DNA of 64,000 bases from Undaria pinnatifida (Eukaryota; Sar; Phaeophyceae; Laminariales; Alariaceae). Below the pieces are notes generated by a model, which worked only from the letters and a program-made list of their open reading frames with translations, was not told the DNA's origin and searched no databases. The stretch is from contig JABAKD010000022.1 of the NCBI GenBank assembly GCA_012845835.1, forward strand, positions 8,291,218-8,355,217. Reading direction: 5' to 3'. Positions within the stretch are counted from its first letter, which is position 1, and every line of letters begins with the position of its first letter. Both the position numbers and the translations under genes were made by a program. This document shows positions 1 through 10,996 of the stretch, in pieces.

Positions 1-242
1 CGTTTTATTTTTTTCGTCGCATTTTTTTTTTCCTGACGCTTTTTTTTGTTTGTTTTGGTTCGTTCGTTAATATTGACCCTAACGAAAAGAGCAAAAAAAA
101 GGGGGGAACCCCCTCCTTGGGTCTCGCCATCATGGCCGTTGGAAGGGGCATGCCGCCAGATTCTGTGAGACGTCACACGCCGTCGAGACCCGGACCCGCA
201 AGAAAAAACTTGCAACAAACCCCTCCAAGCATGAGAGACAGC

Positions 243-435
243 TTACGACGCGCGCTACAATAGAGGTGAACACCATGTTTTTTTTTTTTTTCCTGAAAAT
301 GTTCATTGCCAAAATACGGTATACCTTAATACAACGCGCGCTACGATAGGGGTGCACACCACGTTTTTTTTTCTGAAAAGGTTCATTGCCAAAAAGCGGT
401 ATACCTTAATACGACGCGCGCTACGATAGGGTGTT
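243..435. repeat. Tandem repeat, about 90-bp unit, 2.2 copies
   Basis: The unit includes ACGACGCGCGCTACGATAGG, a T-run, then GGTTCATTGCCAAAAAGCGG and TATACCTTAAT. Confidence 0.9.
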
Positions 436-499
436 CCTCAGTTCGGGAGCTTAAGATCTCCTCCCAACAAAAAATTGATTTTGGAGAAAAAATAAAACC

Positions 500-690
500 C
501 GCGCTTACCGCATGAGAAATCCCATCATGGCCTTAAGCACACAACGAGAATCGCGAAAAAACTAAGGGGGGCGTATTTTTCAACGATTTTGGGTCAAGGA
601 GCGCCCCGTCACCCAGAAAACAAAATTGCCAAAAAAAAGCATACCTCTAGTATCGTAGCATGCATCTCACGAAAAGATGGGTTTGGACGT
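500..690 (+). repeat. Repeat I copy (inverted partner at 6530-6720)
   Basis: GAGAAATCCCATCATGGCC, CACAACGAGAATCGCG, ACGATTTTGGGTCAAGGAGC and GCCCCGTCACCCAGA occur in the same order as on the minus strand at 6720-6530. A shorter related block is at 43975-44065. Confidence 0.75.
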
Positions 691-1054
691 TGCTTCCGTC
701 TTGGGGGCCTTTTCGGAAGTGGCTCTTCGGGGGTCACTCGCGCGAGCAACGCGTGCCTACCGGAGCAAGAGATCAAGTCTACGTACGGTAAATATCGTGA
801 AAGGTATCATATACCCCCCCAAATTTTCACCACCCCGGTTTTGAGAACACTCACGCGAGTGACTCTGTAACCTCACCCCGACAAAAACACGTTAGTCGTA
901 CAACGAACCGGTGAGGAGAGGAGAGGGGGTTAGTTCGGCGACTCGTTTGGCGCAACCTATTAACAGCTAACCATCCCATGAAGGATTCCCATCGGAAAAT
1001 TACAACAGCACGGGAAAGCCTATGACCGCGTGGAACACAGGGGCCACTCGCGCG

Positions 1055-1320
1055 AGTGACCCCGAGCCACTGCAAACAGAGGCCCTTAAAGAGGGACCAA
1101 CCCCCGAGTCACCCCGAGCCACTGCAAACAGACAGAGGCCTTTAAACAGGGACCAACCCCCGAGTCACCCCGAGCCACTGCAAACAGAGGCCCTTAAAAA
1201 GGGACCAACCCCCGAGTCACCCCGAGCCACTGCGAACAGAGGCCCTTAAAAAGGGACCAACCGCCGAGTCACCCCGAGCCACTGCAAACAGAGGCCCTTA
1301 AAAAAGGGACCAACCCCCCT
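1055..1320. repeat. Tandem repeat, 52-bp unit, five copies
   Basis: The unit is CCGAGCCACTGCAAACAGAG, then GCCCTTAAAAAGGGACCAAC, then CCCCGAGTCACC. CCCTTAAAAAGGG is a small palindrome in each unit. Copies differ by a few bases. Confidence 0.95.
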
Positions 1321-1394
1321 ACTGTATATTTGGTCGGTACGAGTACGCGACCAAAACCAACGAGGTTCGGTACCCGGGTCGTCGCGTACCCACC

Positions 1395-1792
1395 TGTTAC
1401 AGGGCTTAGTTTGAGTAAAAGCTATTATCAACAGTTGACCTGTTGTGGCAAGCGGTCAAACGGACTGCTTATACCTCACTTGTACCTCAACAAATGGCGT
1501 CGTCGACAGGACCATGTTTTTTTTTGGGGGGGTCGTGGGTTCGAGTCCCACACACCCACCAAAATAAACTTTTTCAGACTTCCCCCCCATGTCGAACTTG
1601 AACAATGCTCTCCCCGGTATCCCCAGGAAAGGAAACCGCTTGGATATATTGACAGGTCCGCCCGTATATCCGGCCGACCTGGTATCCCGCCGTTTCAGGG
1701 GGGAATAGTGTTATAAGGCTTAGTTTGGGTAAGCTATTGGTTAACATTTTGCAAGTGGTCAAACGGACTGATACCCCACTAATACCTTGACA
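1395..1792 (+). mobile_element. TRIM-A copy, full length
   Basis: Terminal repeats lie at 1395-1492 and 1709-1792. The interior has TGGCGTCGTCGACAGGACCA, the T-arm GTGGGTTCGAGTCCCACA and a G-rich tract before the right repeat. The flanks 1335-1394 and 1800-1852 are themselves direct repeats of about 50 bp (ACCAAAACCAACGAGGTT against ACCAAAACGACCAAGGTT). Confidence 0.75.
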
Positions 1793-1984
1793 CACTGGAG
1801 TACGACCAAAACGACCAAGGTTGGTACACCCGGGTACTCGCGTACCTACCCGAGTACCTTTGCGCGGTCCTGAGCTTTTGTGCTGTTCTAGAATTTGCGA
1901 TATCATAATCCGCAACACATGGAAGGGTAAACTACGCTGCGAAAAAAAACTTAAACCCTTATTTTCCCGTGAGGAGACTGATTC

Positions 1985-2225
1985 TAAGCTAGCCCTCCTC
2001 AAAACCAGCGATTTTCTTTACTGCTGGACGTTTCATGGCTTCTCGACACGAAGAAGGATGCTATTAACAAAAGATCTCCAAATATATACACTCTTGTGTG
2101 AAAAGATCTTTCGTACGATGACGCCGGCGTTTCAAGGAACGCACGTATTTCAGGAGATACGACCGGGAGCTCGTTTCAAAACTGGTGATTTCGTTGAAGG
2201 AAAGTTAGGAGGGCTACCGTAGAAC
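1985..2225 (+). repeat. Repeat F copy
   Basis: The family order is AAACCAGCGATTTTCTTTAC, then TTTCATGGCTTCTCGACACG, AGGAGATACGACCGGGAGCT, TTCAAAACTGGTGATTTCGT and GAAAGTTAGGAGGGCTACCG. Further copies are at 25570-25790, 30415-30640, 30925-31185, 36950-37210, 38985-39130 and 41220-41400. Confidence 0.8.
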
Positions 2226-3227
2226 GGCTCCAGTATGGAGTCATTTTGTGCGAATGGCGGAAATCCGGTAGCGGAAAAGGCGGTAAGATACTACAATATT
2301 ATAATACCGTAAGCTTGCCGGTCTTTGGGCGAAATCCTCGATCTCACAACTTGGAGGTGTCTGCTTTTACGTTTGTTTGAAAAAAAAAACAAAAGCAAAA
2401 ACTGAAGAACATGAAAAAGCGGGGTGGTGTGCTGCAAAAAATAAGGCTTAGCACTTAGCAACTGCCTGCCGACGATGTCAAATAAATGTGGAAGAGGCTA
2501 CGTGGGACACACACAGACACGTTTTAATCCAATTCTAGGTTTTTCCTATCGGACAGGTTTTGCGTTGTTGTTGCTGGCCGGGCGTGCACCGGGTTTTTTT
2601 CGCAGGAAAAATGGGTGCATGTTGTCCCCGTTCTTGGCTTTCTTCTTCCTTCCTTGTTCTCGCTCAAAGGAAGACCGTCCATTTTAATAGTACAACATTT
2701 CGGTTTGTGCACAGAATGGTGGAGGCCGATGCCATTCTGGAATCGTGTACATCCTATATGTCGCTCTCCCCGACCCTTCACCACCTGTACGTTGCGGCAT
2801 GTTAAGATTCAAAGGAAAGGTTGGTTGAGACAACCGACCCCAGTCCAGCGGGAATAGAGAGTACAGGAAAGTAGCGAAGTATGGGTAAGGCGACAGGCTG
2901 GGGCAGGAGGCCTCAACTAATCCAATACTTGCTTTAAAAGGTTGGTGTGGGCGCACAAGAACACAACAGAAATCGTGTCTATATCTGATAAGGTACTGTT
3001 GACCCTGACAGTACTCAGGGGAAGTCACCGGCTTTCATTTTTGTGGCGTGGATCGCATCTAGAAAGAAAGCGCGCGACCGATGTACATATCACCACGGAC
3101 AGCTTGTAAAAATTGAGTATCGACCTTTTCGAAATAAACAGACAGCTCGCCACGCCGTGTTTTTCTGTTTATTTTGGCCAAAAGGGGAACTCAACCCTTG
3201 TTACTAATTTGAAAAACGTTTTTTTTC

Positions 3228-3400
3228 TTCATGTACCAGTACCAAATGACCATCCGTGTAGACTACGAGCAAGACTGCGTCGATGCGTCTGTGCTATGCA
3301 ACCACCTGCGTAGACTACGAGCAGGACTAAGTCGAAGTACCAGTACCAACTAACCGGTAGACTACAAGTAGGACAATGTCGAGCAGCGCAGCATACTGCG
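3228..3400. repeat. Diverged tandem repeat, about 105-bp unit
   Basis: GTACCAGTACCAAATGACC and GTACCAGTACCAACTAACC each precede a GTAGACTACnAGnAGGAC block. Confidence 0.7.
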
Positions 3401-3599
3401 CAACAAGCAGGTGTGTGCACGGCCCGGTCGGGAACGTTAAACGCAGCACCATTTACGCGTGAGACGTGAAAAAATATATGCGCGTCATCCACGCGTGAAA
3501 CACGAAATCATGCTCATCCCCCCCCCTCCCTACTGGCCATACCGGAACTTGAATTAAATCATTGAATCTGTCATCCATATGCAAAATCCGCCTTACGAA

Positions 3600-3765
3600 C
3601 GATTCTTAGTAGGATGCAGCTCACCCTCCATGATACTCGCCGACCACCTCACGGCGCTTTGCGCTTGGTGCAAGCATTGTCTGCCTGGTCGGTGAAAACC
3701 CGACGTGCTCCGTCTCGGCATGGTAGGGATGCGGGGGTATATGGTCCTGCGACAACGGCCATGCA
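3600..3765 (+). repeat. Repeat K copy (partner at 7495-7660)
   Basis: ATGCAGCTCACCCTCCATGA, CACCTCACGGCGCTTTGCGC and AACCCGACGTGCTCCGTCTC match the reverse complement of 7495-7660. A fragment at 34875-34950 shares ACAATGCCGGGACGGAGCA. Confidence 0.75.
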
Positions 3766-4284
3766 TCAATATCGAGGACACCTTTCCCCCCCCCCCCCCC
3801 TCCTACTGCTTTGCACGAAACGAGTACGCACCCTCCCCCCCCTCCTGCTGTCGTGCGATCCCACACCCTCACGCGGCCCCCTCTTCCCTCTGCCTAAGCC
3901 TCTCTGCCCTGTCAAACCTTGCCGTGAAGCTATCCGCACTATTTCCGAACATCTCACCGCAGCGTCGCGTTCATGTACTATTTTACTACCAGGTACTTAG
4001 TAGTAAAAACCGAGCACACTCTCCTATACCTAAAGCAGTCGTTGACATCCAGCGTATACAAGGCCCGCCCGCAATCGCGACGACGAGGACAGAGTCGGCC
4101 AAGGATAACAATCAGCAAGAAAACGGAAGAGGCTGGCAATCTTTTCTACCTCCTTTCGGACCAACCCCGCCCTGCTGTCATTGCTGAAGACCCTTGGTTG
4201 GGGAGCTCTCTTACCTAAAATTCGACGAAAAAGTCGACGAGCGAGCATAAAGGGCTGAAAAATGGGAATGGACGCTGAATGAAC

Positions 4285-4400
4285 CCTATGCGCAATAAAA
4301 AATGAAAGCACGTGCCGGGGGGAGGAGAAGAGAAGACACCTGTGACCACGGCTTGTGTCCAGAACGTGGCGTTGGAGGGTAAAAAACTCTTTTACCCCAT
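4285..4400 (+). mobile_element. SINE-B body fragment
   Basis: AGACACCTGTGACCACGGCT followed by TGTGTCCAGAACGTGG is the reverse complement of the SINE-B body. Only this block is conserved. Confidence 0.5.
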
Positions 4401-4688
4401 GAGCTGGGGAAGCAAAAAGTGATGACTTTAAACAAAACAAAAAAACAAATAAAAACGCACCCCAACCGAAATCTAACTGTTACCACGTCCCCTCTTTCCC
4501 GTTGCGGCGTTACGATTTAGAGCAGTTGTCCTATATCTGGCAGGCGTTATCGCCTGCCTGAACGAACGGCTCGCCGCCCCCCTCTTCTGTCAGGAGGTGT
4601 CCGCCGGACAGCAAGCAAGCAATACCACCCAAGCAACCCTCGTGTGATTCACCAGCACAGAGCCAGACGCACCCCTGAAAAGCAGAAG

Positions 4689-5049
4689 TCGGTCCCTAGG
4701 TCCAACTACTGCCCAATGCTACAAAACAAAGGCGGCGGCGACACACCACTAGTTTTTGGGTCGTAAGTTCGAATCTCACCACCCACCAACAGTAAGCTTT
4801 TGCGACTTTTCCCATGTCAAAATTGAAAAATACTCTCTCCGGTATCCTCAGGCTACAGAATCGCGTGGATATTGAAATGTACGTCCGCCCGCATATCCGG
4901 CCGATCTGCTATCCCGCCGTATCAGGGGGGGGCAAGTGTTATAAGGCTTAGCTCTTGGGTAGGAAAATCGGTTAACCTTATACCAGTGGTCAGACGGACT
5001 AATCCCCCCGAATCCCTCAACAAACACACTGTAGCCAGTCCCTAGGTCC
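4689..5049 (+). mobile_element. TRIM-A copy, left repeat lost
   Basis: The interior is recognisable from TTTTTGGGTCGTAAGTTCGA to the purine tract at about 4925. It is followed by a right terminal repeat at about 4938-5024. The left terminal repeat is absent. A short direct repeat (GTCCCTAGGTCCA) flanks the copy at 4692-4704 and 5038-5050. Confidence 0.65.
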
Positions 5050-5519
5050 ATACCGCCGAATACTACTACATTTGACTCGGAAAAAAAAAACACGCACACA
5101 CCAAAATGGCCTTTCGGGCACAAACCACTTGGAAACAGAGAACGACACAAAAAAAAACTGGTAGAGCAACGAATATGCTAAACTACTATGCTAAACTACT
5201 GTCGGCCGGTAGCCGTAAGCAAGTGGTCTATGGTGTACACGTACCATCGACGGGTTCAATACGTTTTAGCCTATTGCTCGACGCCGTGCACAGGACGGTA
5301 GTGGGTGTTCGAACACAGGTCGTAAATAAAAGATATACGTACCTGGTAGATCTTCCAACAGAAAAAGAACAAAAAAAAGTACGGATGTGCCAATGGAAGA
5401 TTGGAGACAGCACTCCTCTCTCTGCGATTTTGTAGAATAATATACAATTATTTGCAATACCGTGTCGGCAGGCCTCTGCTGCTTTCTTATATATGTATTT
5501 TTGTTGTTTATTTTTTTCT

Positions 5520-5720
5520 TTAATCCTCCGGCGGATGGGGAAAAATAAGAAATAAAGCTTGGGCTCACCCCACACTTCCACGTATTTTCTTGACACGTCC
5601 GTGTGTCAGGTTAACTCAATTGTATTCGCAATCCAGCAGGTTTTCTGGAGTGTCCTTAAGTTCCCTTGGTAACGACAGCGCGAGCTGTCCCTACCGGTGG
5701 TCACCGCTTCCTATCGTACT
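5520..5720 (-). repeat. Repeat G partial copy
   Basis: It is the reverse complement of the right two-thirds of repeat G: CACACTTCCACGTATTTTCT, GTTTTCTGGAGTGTCCTTAA and CGAGCTGTCCCTACCGGTGG. Confidence 0.75.
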
Positions 5721-6529
5721 CGCCCCCCGCCCCCCCCCCCCCCCCCCCCCGCCCCCCGCCCCCCCGCGCCAAACATATCCTACACCAACCCCAAGCCTTA
5801 GATTGCTCTGGAAATGATGGTGAAGTCCTGCTTCTTCGAACGCAAAGACCCCGGCAGCCACCGCCTGCCTGCCTGCTAAGCGATAGGTCATATGACACTC
5901 TTCGGGTTTTCGGCGACTTTCTTTAGTTGTTTCTTTAGTTGACTTAACGCCTTCGCTACTGGACACCCTTTTCGGACAAAAACAACTTGAAGTTAGTATA
6001 GGGAGGGCTCTAAAGGGGTTAGAAAAACCCAGTAGCGTTCGTTCGGAACGCACCGTTCTTGCACCTTAATTGTTGTTTTCGCAGAAATAACATTTTTCGT
6101 TTTTTTTTCTTGTCCCTCAAGAGGCCCGTACAGCAGTGGGATTCTTGTTTTTCCATCGGGGTCGCGCACTTATAATTTTCATCGCCAAAAAAAAAAAAAA
6201 TTGCATTTTTTTTCTTGTGTGTGTTTGTAGGTTTGCAGGTAGAGTAACAGAGCTCAGAGGACTTCCTCAGGTTGTCCTACATTGCTGTGCTTTTCGCAAC
6301 CATGGATGAAATTAACCCCTATAAACCCAAACGCTAGCTCCAACCCTACCGAACCCATACGAAATACCGGTCGTAGAAGTTCCCCTTGATGACATCACGG
6401 GGGGCAACATGGTTACAAAAACACAATCAAAATGTGTATCACTGCTTAACTGAGGGCCTTCAACGAAAAAAGAAGTGTTGCACGTCTTCGACCCTAAAGC
6501 ACATGCAGCCACCGAAAATCGCCCTTTTT

Positions 6530-6720
6530 CATGCAAGGTCATAGCTGGACCACTGCTACGATATGAGGCAAACCTTCTTTTTTCTACTGTTTTGTTGTCT
6601 GAATGACGGGGCGCTCCTTGACCCAAAATCATCGGAAAAAAGAAAAAAATAGACCATTTTTTTTTTTTTTGGCATGATTCTCGTTGTGTATCTAGATCTA
6701 GGGCCATGGGATTCTTCATC
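6530..6720 (-). repeat. Repeat I copy
   Basis: It is the reverse complement of 500-690, with a longer A/T run in the middle. Confidence 0.75.
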
Positions 6721-7494
6721 CGGGATCATAGCAGTTGTGGATACCAGCCCCTATTCCCTAGGTCGTACCGCCTCCTTATCACTGTAATCCTTCCAGATCA
6801 TCCTGGCTCCTCGAGGCAGACTCTGAGGTGTTTCCTCATCGTTGACCCTCGAGCGCTCGAGCGGTTGCGCATATAACCTACCTCGGTGTGTCTCCAGACT
6901 AACACCTCTATCCGAGAAAGAGAAACCTGCGAAGGGACTACTACCGTCTCACGCATTTTTTTTTTTTTTTTTCCCCGAATCAGTTTTAGGGAGAGATCTT
7001 AAGCTCCCAAATTGAGGAAACATTTCCAGAAAAAAGGTGGTGCACCCTCTATCGTGTAGCGTGTGTGTGCGAGCTACATGCAACCGGCCTGGGCGGCTCT
7101 TCCCCTGCCAATAAAGTACTGGTAGCTTTGAAGCGCGGCTTGCACCCGCTGGGGAAGGGGGGGGGAGAGGGGGGCGTACTCGTTTGTTGCTGGTCCTTAT
7201 ACGTTTGACCATTGAACGCGGATCCTTTCGAGACAGAGCACTGTTCCTATTCCTAATAGAGAAACCTCCAGAGCGTTTGGGCGCTCAATACGTTTTGGCC
7301 ATATACCAGGCACTAAATTTTCATTTTTTTTACTTATCGTTCTCGCTTTTCTGCTTTTCTTTTTTTTCGGCACACCATCCATCTCCTGGGATAACGATGG
7401 TTCTCCCGCTACTATCTTGTGTACAAGCATTTTCATGTCACAAGAGGTAAGGGTGAGCTCCGTATCGTTCATGGTCGTAATCTTTACGCACCAT

Positions 7495-7660
7495 CAACCC
7501 TTGCATCTCTACAATGCCGGGACGGAGCAGGTCGGGTTTCCGCACCCGGGCAGACATCGCTTGCGCCAAGCGCGAAGCACCGTGAGGTGTTCGGCGTGTG
7601 GCAGGAACGTTGAGCTGCACCCTGCAAATACTAAGAGCCCCTTGTGAAGCGAACTTCGGC
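7495..7660 (-). repeat. Repeat K copy
   Basis: TACAATGCCGGGACGGAGCA, GCCAAGCGCGAAGCACCGTG and GTTGAGCTGCACCCTGCAAA are the inverse of the 3.6 kb copy. Confidence 0.75.
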
Positions 7661-7969
7661 AGCTCGTGATTACGGCCTCGCATATGGATGACAGCGTGAA
7701 TAGACTTGATTGTTTACCGGAGACGGCGAATGGGTGTACTGCGCAACTGCCACGTGGAACCCTGACCATGCACACACCAAGTCTTACAGTCAGCCCCCCT
7801 TGCGCGGAGCTATGCCAGCTCCTCCACTCTGCACAGAATGATCTAACTCGGCCACCACATCTATGCCAGCCACACACACGAAAATAAAACAGAAAGCTGG
7901 TTGTCTAGCTCAGACGTTGAGTGGCGTGTATAGCAGCGTCGTTGCCAACCACGCCAGACCCCACCGGGA

Positions 7970-8175
7970 GGGGGTGGGGGGGGGGGGGGTGAGATGCACT
8001 CAGGGACGGGGGTTGCCCATCCATATGTAGCAATGCCTCTGCATGGGGATGGGAGGGGGGGGCGGGGCGGGGGGGTCCGTCCGGGGGGGGATGAGATGCA
8101 CTCAGGGACGGGGGGTGCCCATCCATATGTAGCAATGCCTCCGCATGGGGATGGGAGGGGGGGGGGGGGGGGCTC
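7970..8175. repeat. Tandem pair of a 100-bp G-rich unit
   Basis: GAGATGCACTCAGGGACGGG, then CCCATCCATATGTAGCAATG, then GCATGGGGATGGGAGG occur at 7990 and 8093 with a G-run before each. Confidence 0.9.
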
Positions 8176-8261
8176 CGTCGGCAAGTAGGAATGCCCCCCT
8201 AAGTAGACCAGAGCTGCCTCCCCTTACCGTCGAACACTGCGAGCTTGCCGTTGTCATGCAT

Positions 8262-8355
8262 CCTGGCGGGGAGGGGGGGGGGGGGGGGGAGGGGGGGGAG
8301 GAAGGGGAGGGGGGGGGGGGGGGGGGGGGGAGGGGAGGGGAGGGGAGGGGGATAA
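8262..8355. repeat. Poly-G/GGGGA tract, quadruplex-prone
   Basis: About 90 bases, almost all G with single A or T breaks. Several runs of four or more G allow quadruplex folding. Shorter G or C runs of 12-20 bases are scattered through the window. Confidence 0.9.
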
Positions 8356-8850
8356 GGGGTAACGGACAGAGAAGAGAACGGCAACGAAATACTTATTTTG
8401 GTCTGCTAAAGACCATGCACGACGAAAAACACCGGTCTTTGAAACCCCGATCCTCTATAAGGACAATTTATACGCCCCCTCGAAGCCCCCGTTGCGCGTG
8501 CGATTGACGTATCGCTCGTAGATTACAAAGATGAGTTTCGACGAAATCGTCGCTATCTATTTCACAGCTCCTGAGTTTTTTTCTTCGATTTTTCTTTTTT
8601 ATGTTTTTTGGACGAAATCCTCGATCTATCTTACAGCTCCCGAGTTTTTTTTTATTTCGAATCAAATAACCATAGTAACGCACGGCCGAACTATCAAGCA
8701 ACCTGCAAACGAAGGAGTACCATCGACCATTGCAACCTGGTCGAATCCATCACACACAGCTGACGTATTTGAAACAATTTTTTCAAAAAAACACTCGTAG
8801 ACTTTTGAGAAAAAAAAACATTTTCCACGCATAGACTACATCCACACATT

Positions 8851-9101
8851 TTAGATATACACGTTAGCACATAGGGGGCTTGCTTGCCTGGCGTAGGTAT
8901 CCTTCCTGCCCTCCGTTTCAGGCGCCGTCCAAAGCACTACCTTGGTTTCAGCCTGATCGAAACCGGTCGTCATGGTCAGATCCAGCACGAAAGCGCCGGC
9001 CGCGGTAATGTGGGCGCAGGTTCTCTTGCCGAGAGTGCCTTCCGCCTCAAAAAGGGTTTCCACAACGGTGTTGCTGTCGGCCTTCACCACGCGGAGCGTT
9101 T
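8851..9101 (-). CDS. MACPF gene exon 16 (last) with stop codon
   Basis: The exon starts at acceptor CACACACAAAG, completing the phase-1 Lys codon of exon 15, and stays open to TAA at 8851-8853. The product continues the beta-rich pattern (TLRVVKADSNTVVETLFEAE, then TCAHITAAGAFVLDLTM). A possible donor (AAG, then GTAGTG) near 8940 would remove the last 29 or so codons and require a further exon, which I could not find. The stop at 8851 is preferred. Confidence 0.7.
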
Positions 9102-10795
9102 CTTTGTGTGTGTGTGGTTTGTTTTTGCACGGAGCAGGGGGCAGCAGGTAGGTGATATGTTTCGGTTGGTGCGACACGAGGGAAGCGGGGCGGGGCAGCC
9201 GGTCAGGTGCAATGTTAATGTTCCACTCGCAGATCTGATCGGATCAGAACAGATCAGATCCCAGCTCATGATCTGCGAGTCATCCCACGGCAGGGTAGTT
9301 GCTTTTCATGCGAGCCGATCGTTTGTCATCGGTTAAGCTCCTCAAACGCGCAACCGTGGATTAAGATGACCGTGTTACGAGTATACTTGTTTTAGGACAA
9401 GAGCACAGATAAATATGCTGGTCGGGTGGCGTGAAAACGAATGTCTTCGAAGTAATCATCTTTCAGAGGTGAGATATTGAGCTCCTCACGTTACGAGCTC
9501 AGAAACTTCCGCTGCACCGCGCTAGACCGTGGCATGACTCCTGATTGCGTTCAGGGAGACAGTGCCCTGGCCTGAAATGATACTCATGGTCTCAGAGATC
9601 ATCTTGCCGTATGGTGTGCGTGACCTAACACGTGTTTCCCGCTGGTTTGGACCTGTGCTGCACAGATCTCGTGTAGCAATTATTGGTGAGTTTATGGGTT
9701 ATGCGTAATAGGTAACGCAACACAATGCCATCGTATATTAGGCTTTGATTTATGAAAGTTACTAAAGACGGGCGATCGATGTAGTACGCAACTTGCAAAG
9801 ATGAGTATCGACCCCAAATCCGTCGAACTCACAGCCGACATCTCGTTAGAATAATTTTAACAAAAGTATTATAACCACAGATACACGATTTTATATAATC
9901 TATACGTACATTCTAGGATCTACATTGGCTACATTTTCTATATATGATCTATATCACCACCTAGATCGTCGTCTGCGTCCGACACGAACGCCACCCGAGA
10001 CAGTTGCGACACCCCGAGAGATCTTAGGGAGGGGATGAAAACTAAACATCCCCGGATCAACCAAACGGGATGTTTTGTTTCAATCCTGTAATTTATCTAA
10101 CCCCGAGAGATCTTAGGGAGGGGATGAAAACTAAACATCCCCGGATCAACCAAAAGGGATGTTTTGTTTCAATCCTGTAATTTATCTGCATGGGGTGACA
10201 CGGTTGTACACGACCCTATTAGGTTCATGGTAGCAGCCCCCCCCCCCCCCCTCCTCCCCCCCCCTCCACACGTGACCAAAGGAAGGCTTGTCCGGAAGGT
10301 GTCTGAGGGTAAATAAAACCTCTTACGAGTTGAGCTGGAAAGTAAAAAAGTGGTGAATAAAGCCCCTTTAAACCCACAATGTGCTCCTATACTAATTTCA
10401 AGTAACATGTCCCTCCAAAAACGGGTTTTCAATTGAAAAGGCGCTAAAAAAAAAATAAAAATAGTGCGGGGTCCCCCGCTGTAGTGCGGGTGTTGTTGCG
10501 TGCCAAGGCTAAACGCACTCTGCAGAGGGATCACGACCGTACTCACTTCCTGAAATCTCCAGGCGGTACATCTTGTTAGCGCTCATCAGCGGGGCATCAA
10601 AGGTCACCTCCTCGCCGAGCCTGAGAGTCGCCTGTGGTGTTGGGGGAAGACGGACAACGAGCCGACGGCGGACAAGAAAAACATGGCATATGGGTATGGG
10701 GTGTGCGGAAGGAGTTTTGGTTCAGAAACATGCTAGGTGCGGGTGGGATGGTAGACTCTTTCGTTGTTGTTGTTGTTGTTGTTGTTGTTGTTGGC

Positions 10796-10841
<46 letters not shown>

Positions 10842-10943
10842 GGTTGTTGTTGTTGTTGTTGTTGTTGGCTGTTGTTGTTGGCTGTTGTTGTTGGCTGTTA
10901 TTGTTGTTGTTGGTTGTTGTTGTTGTTGTTGTTGTTGTCGTGG

Positions 10944-10996
<53 letters not shown>

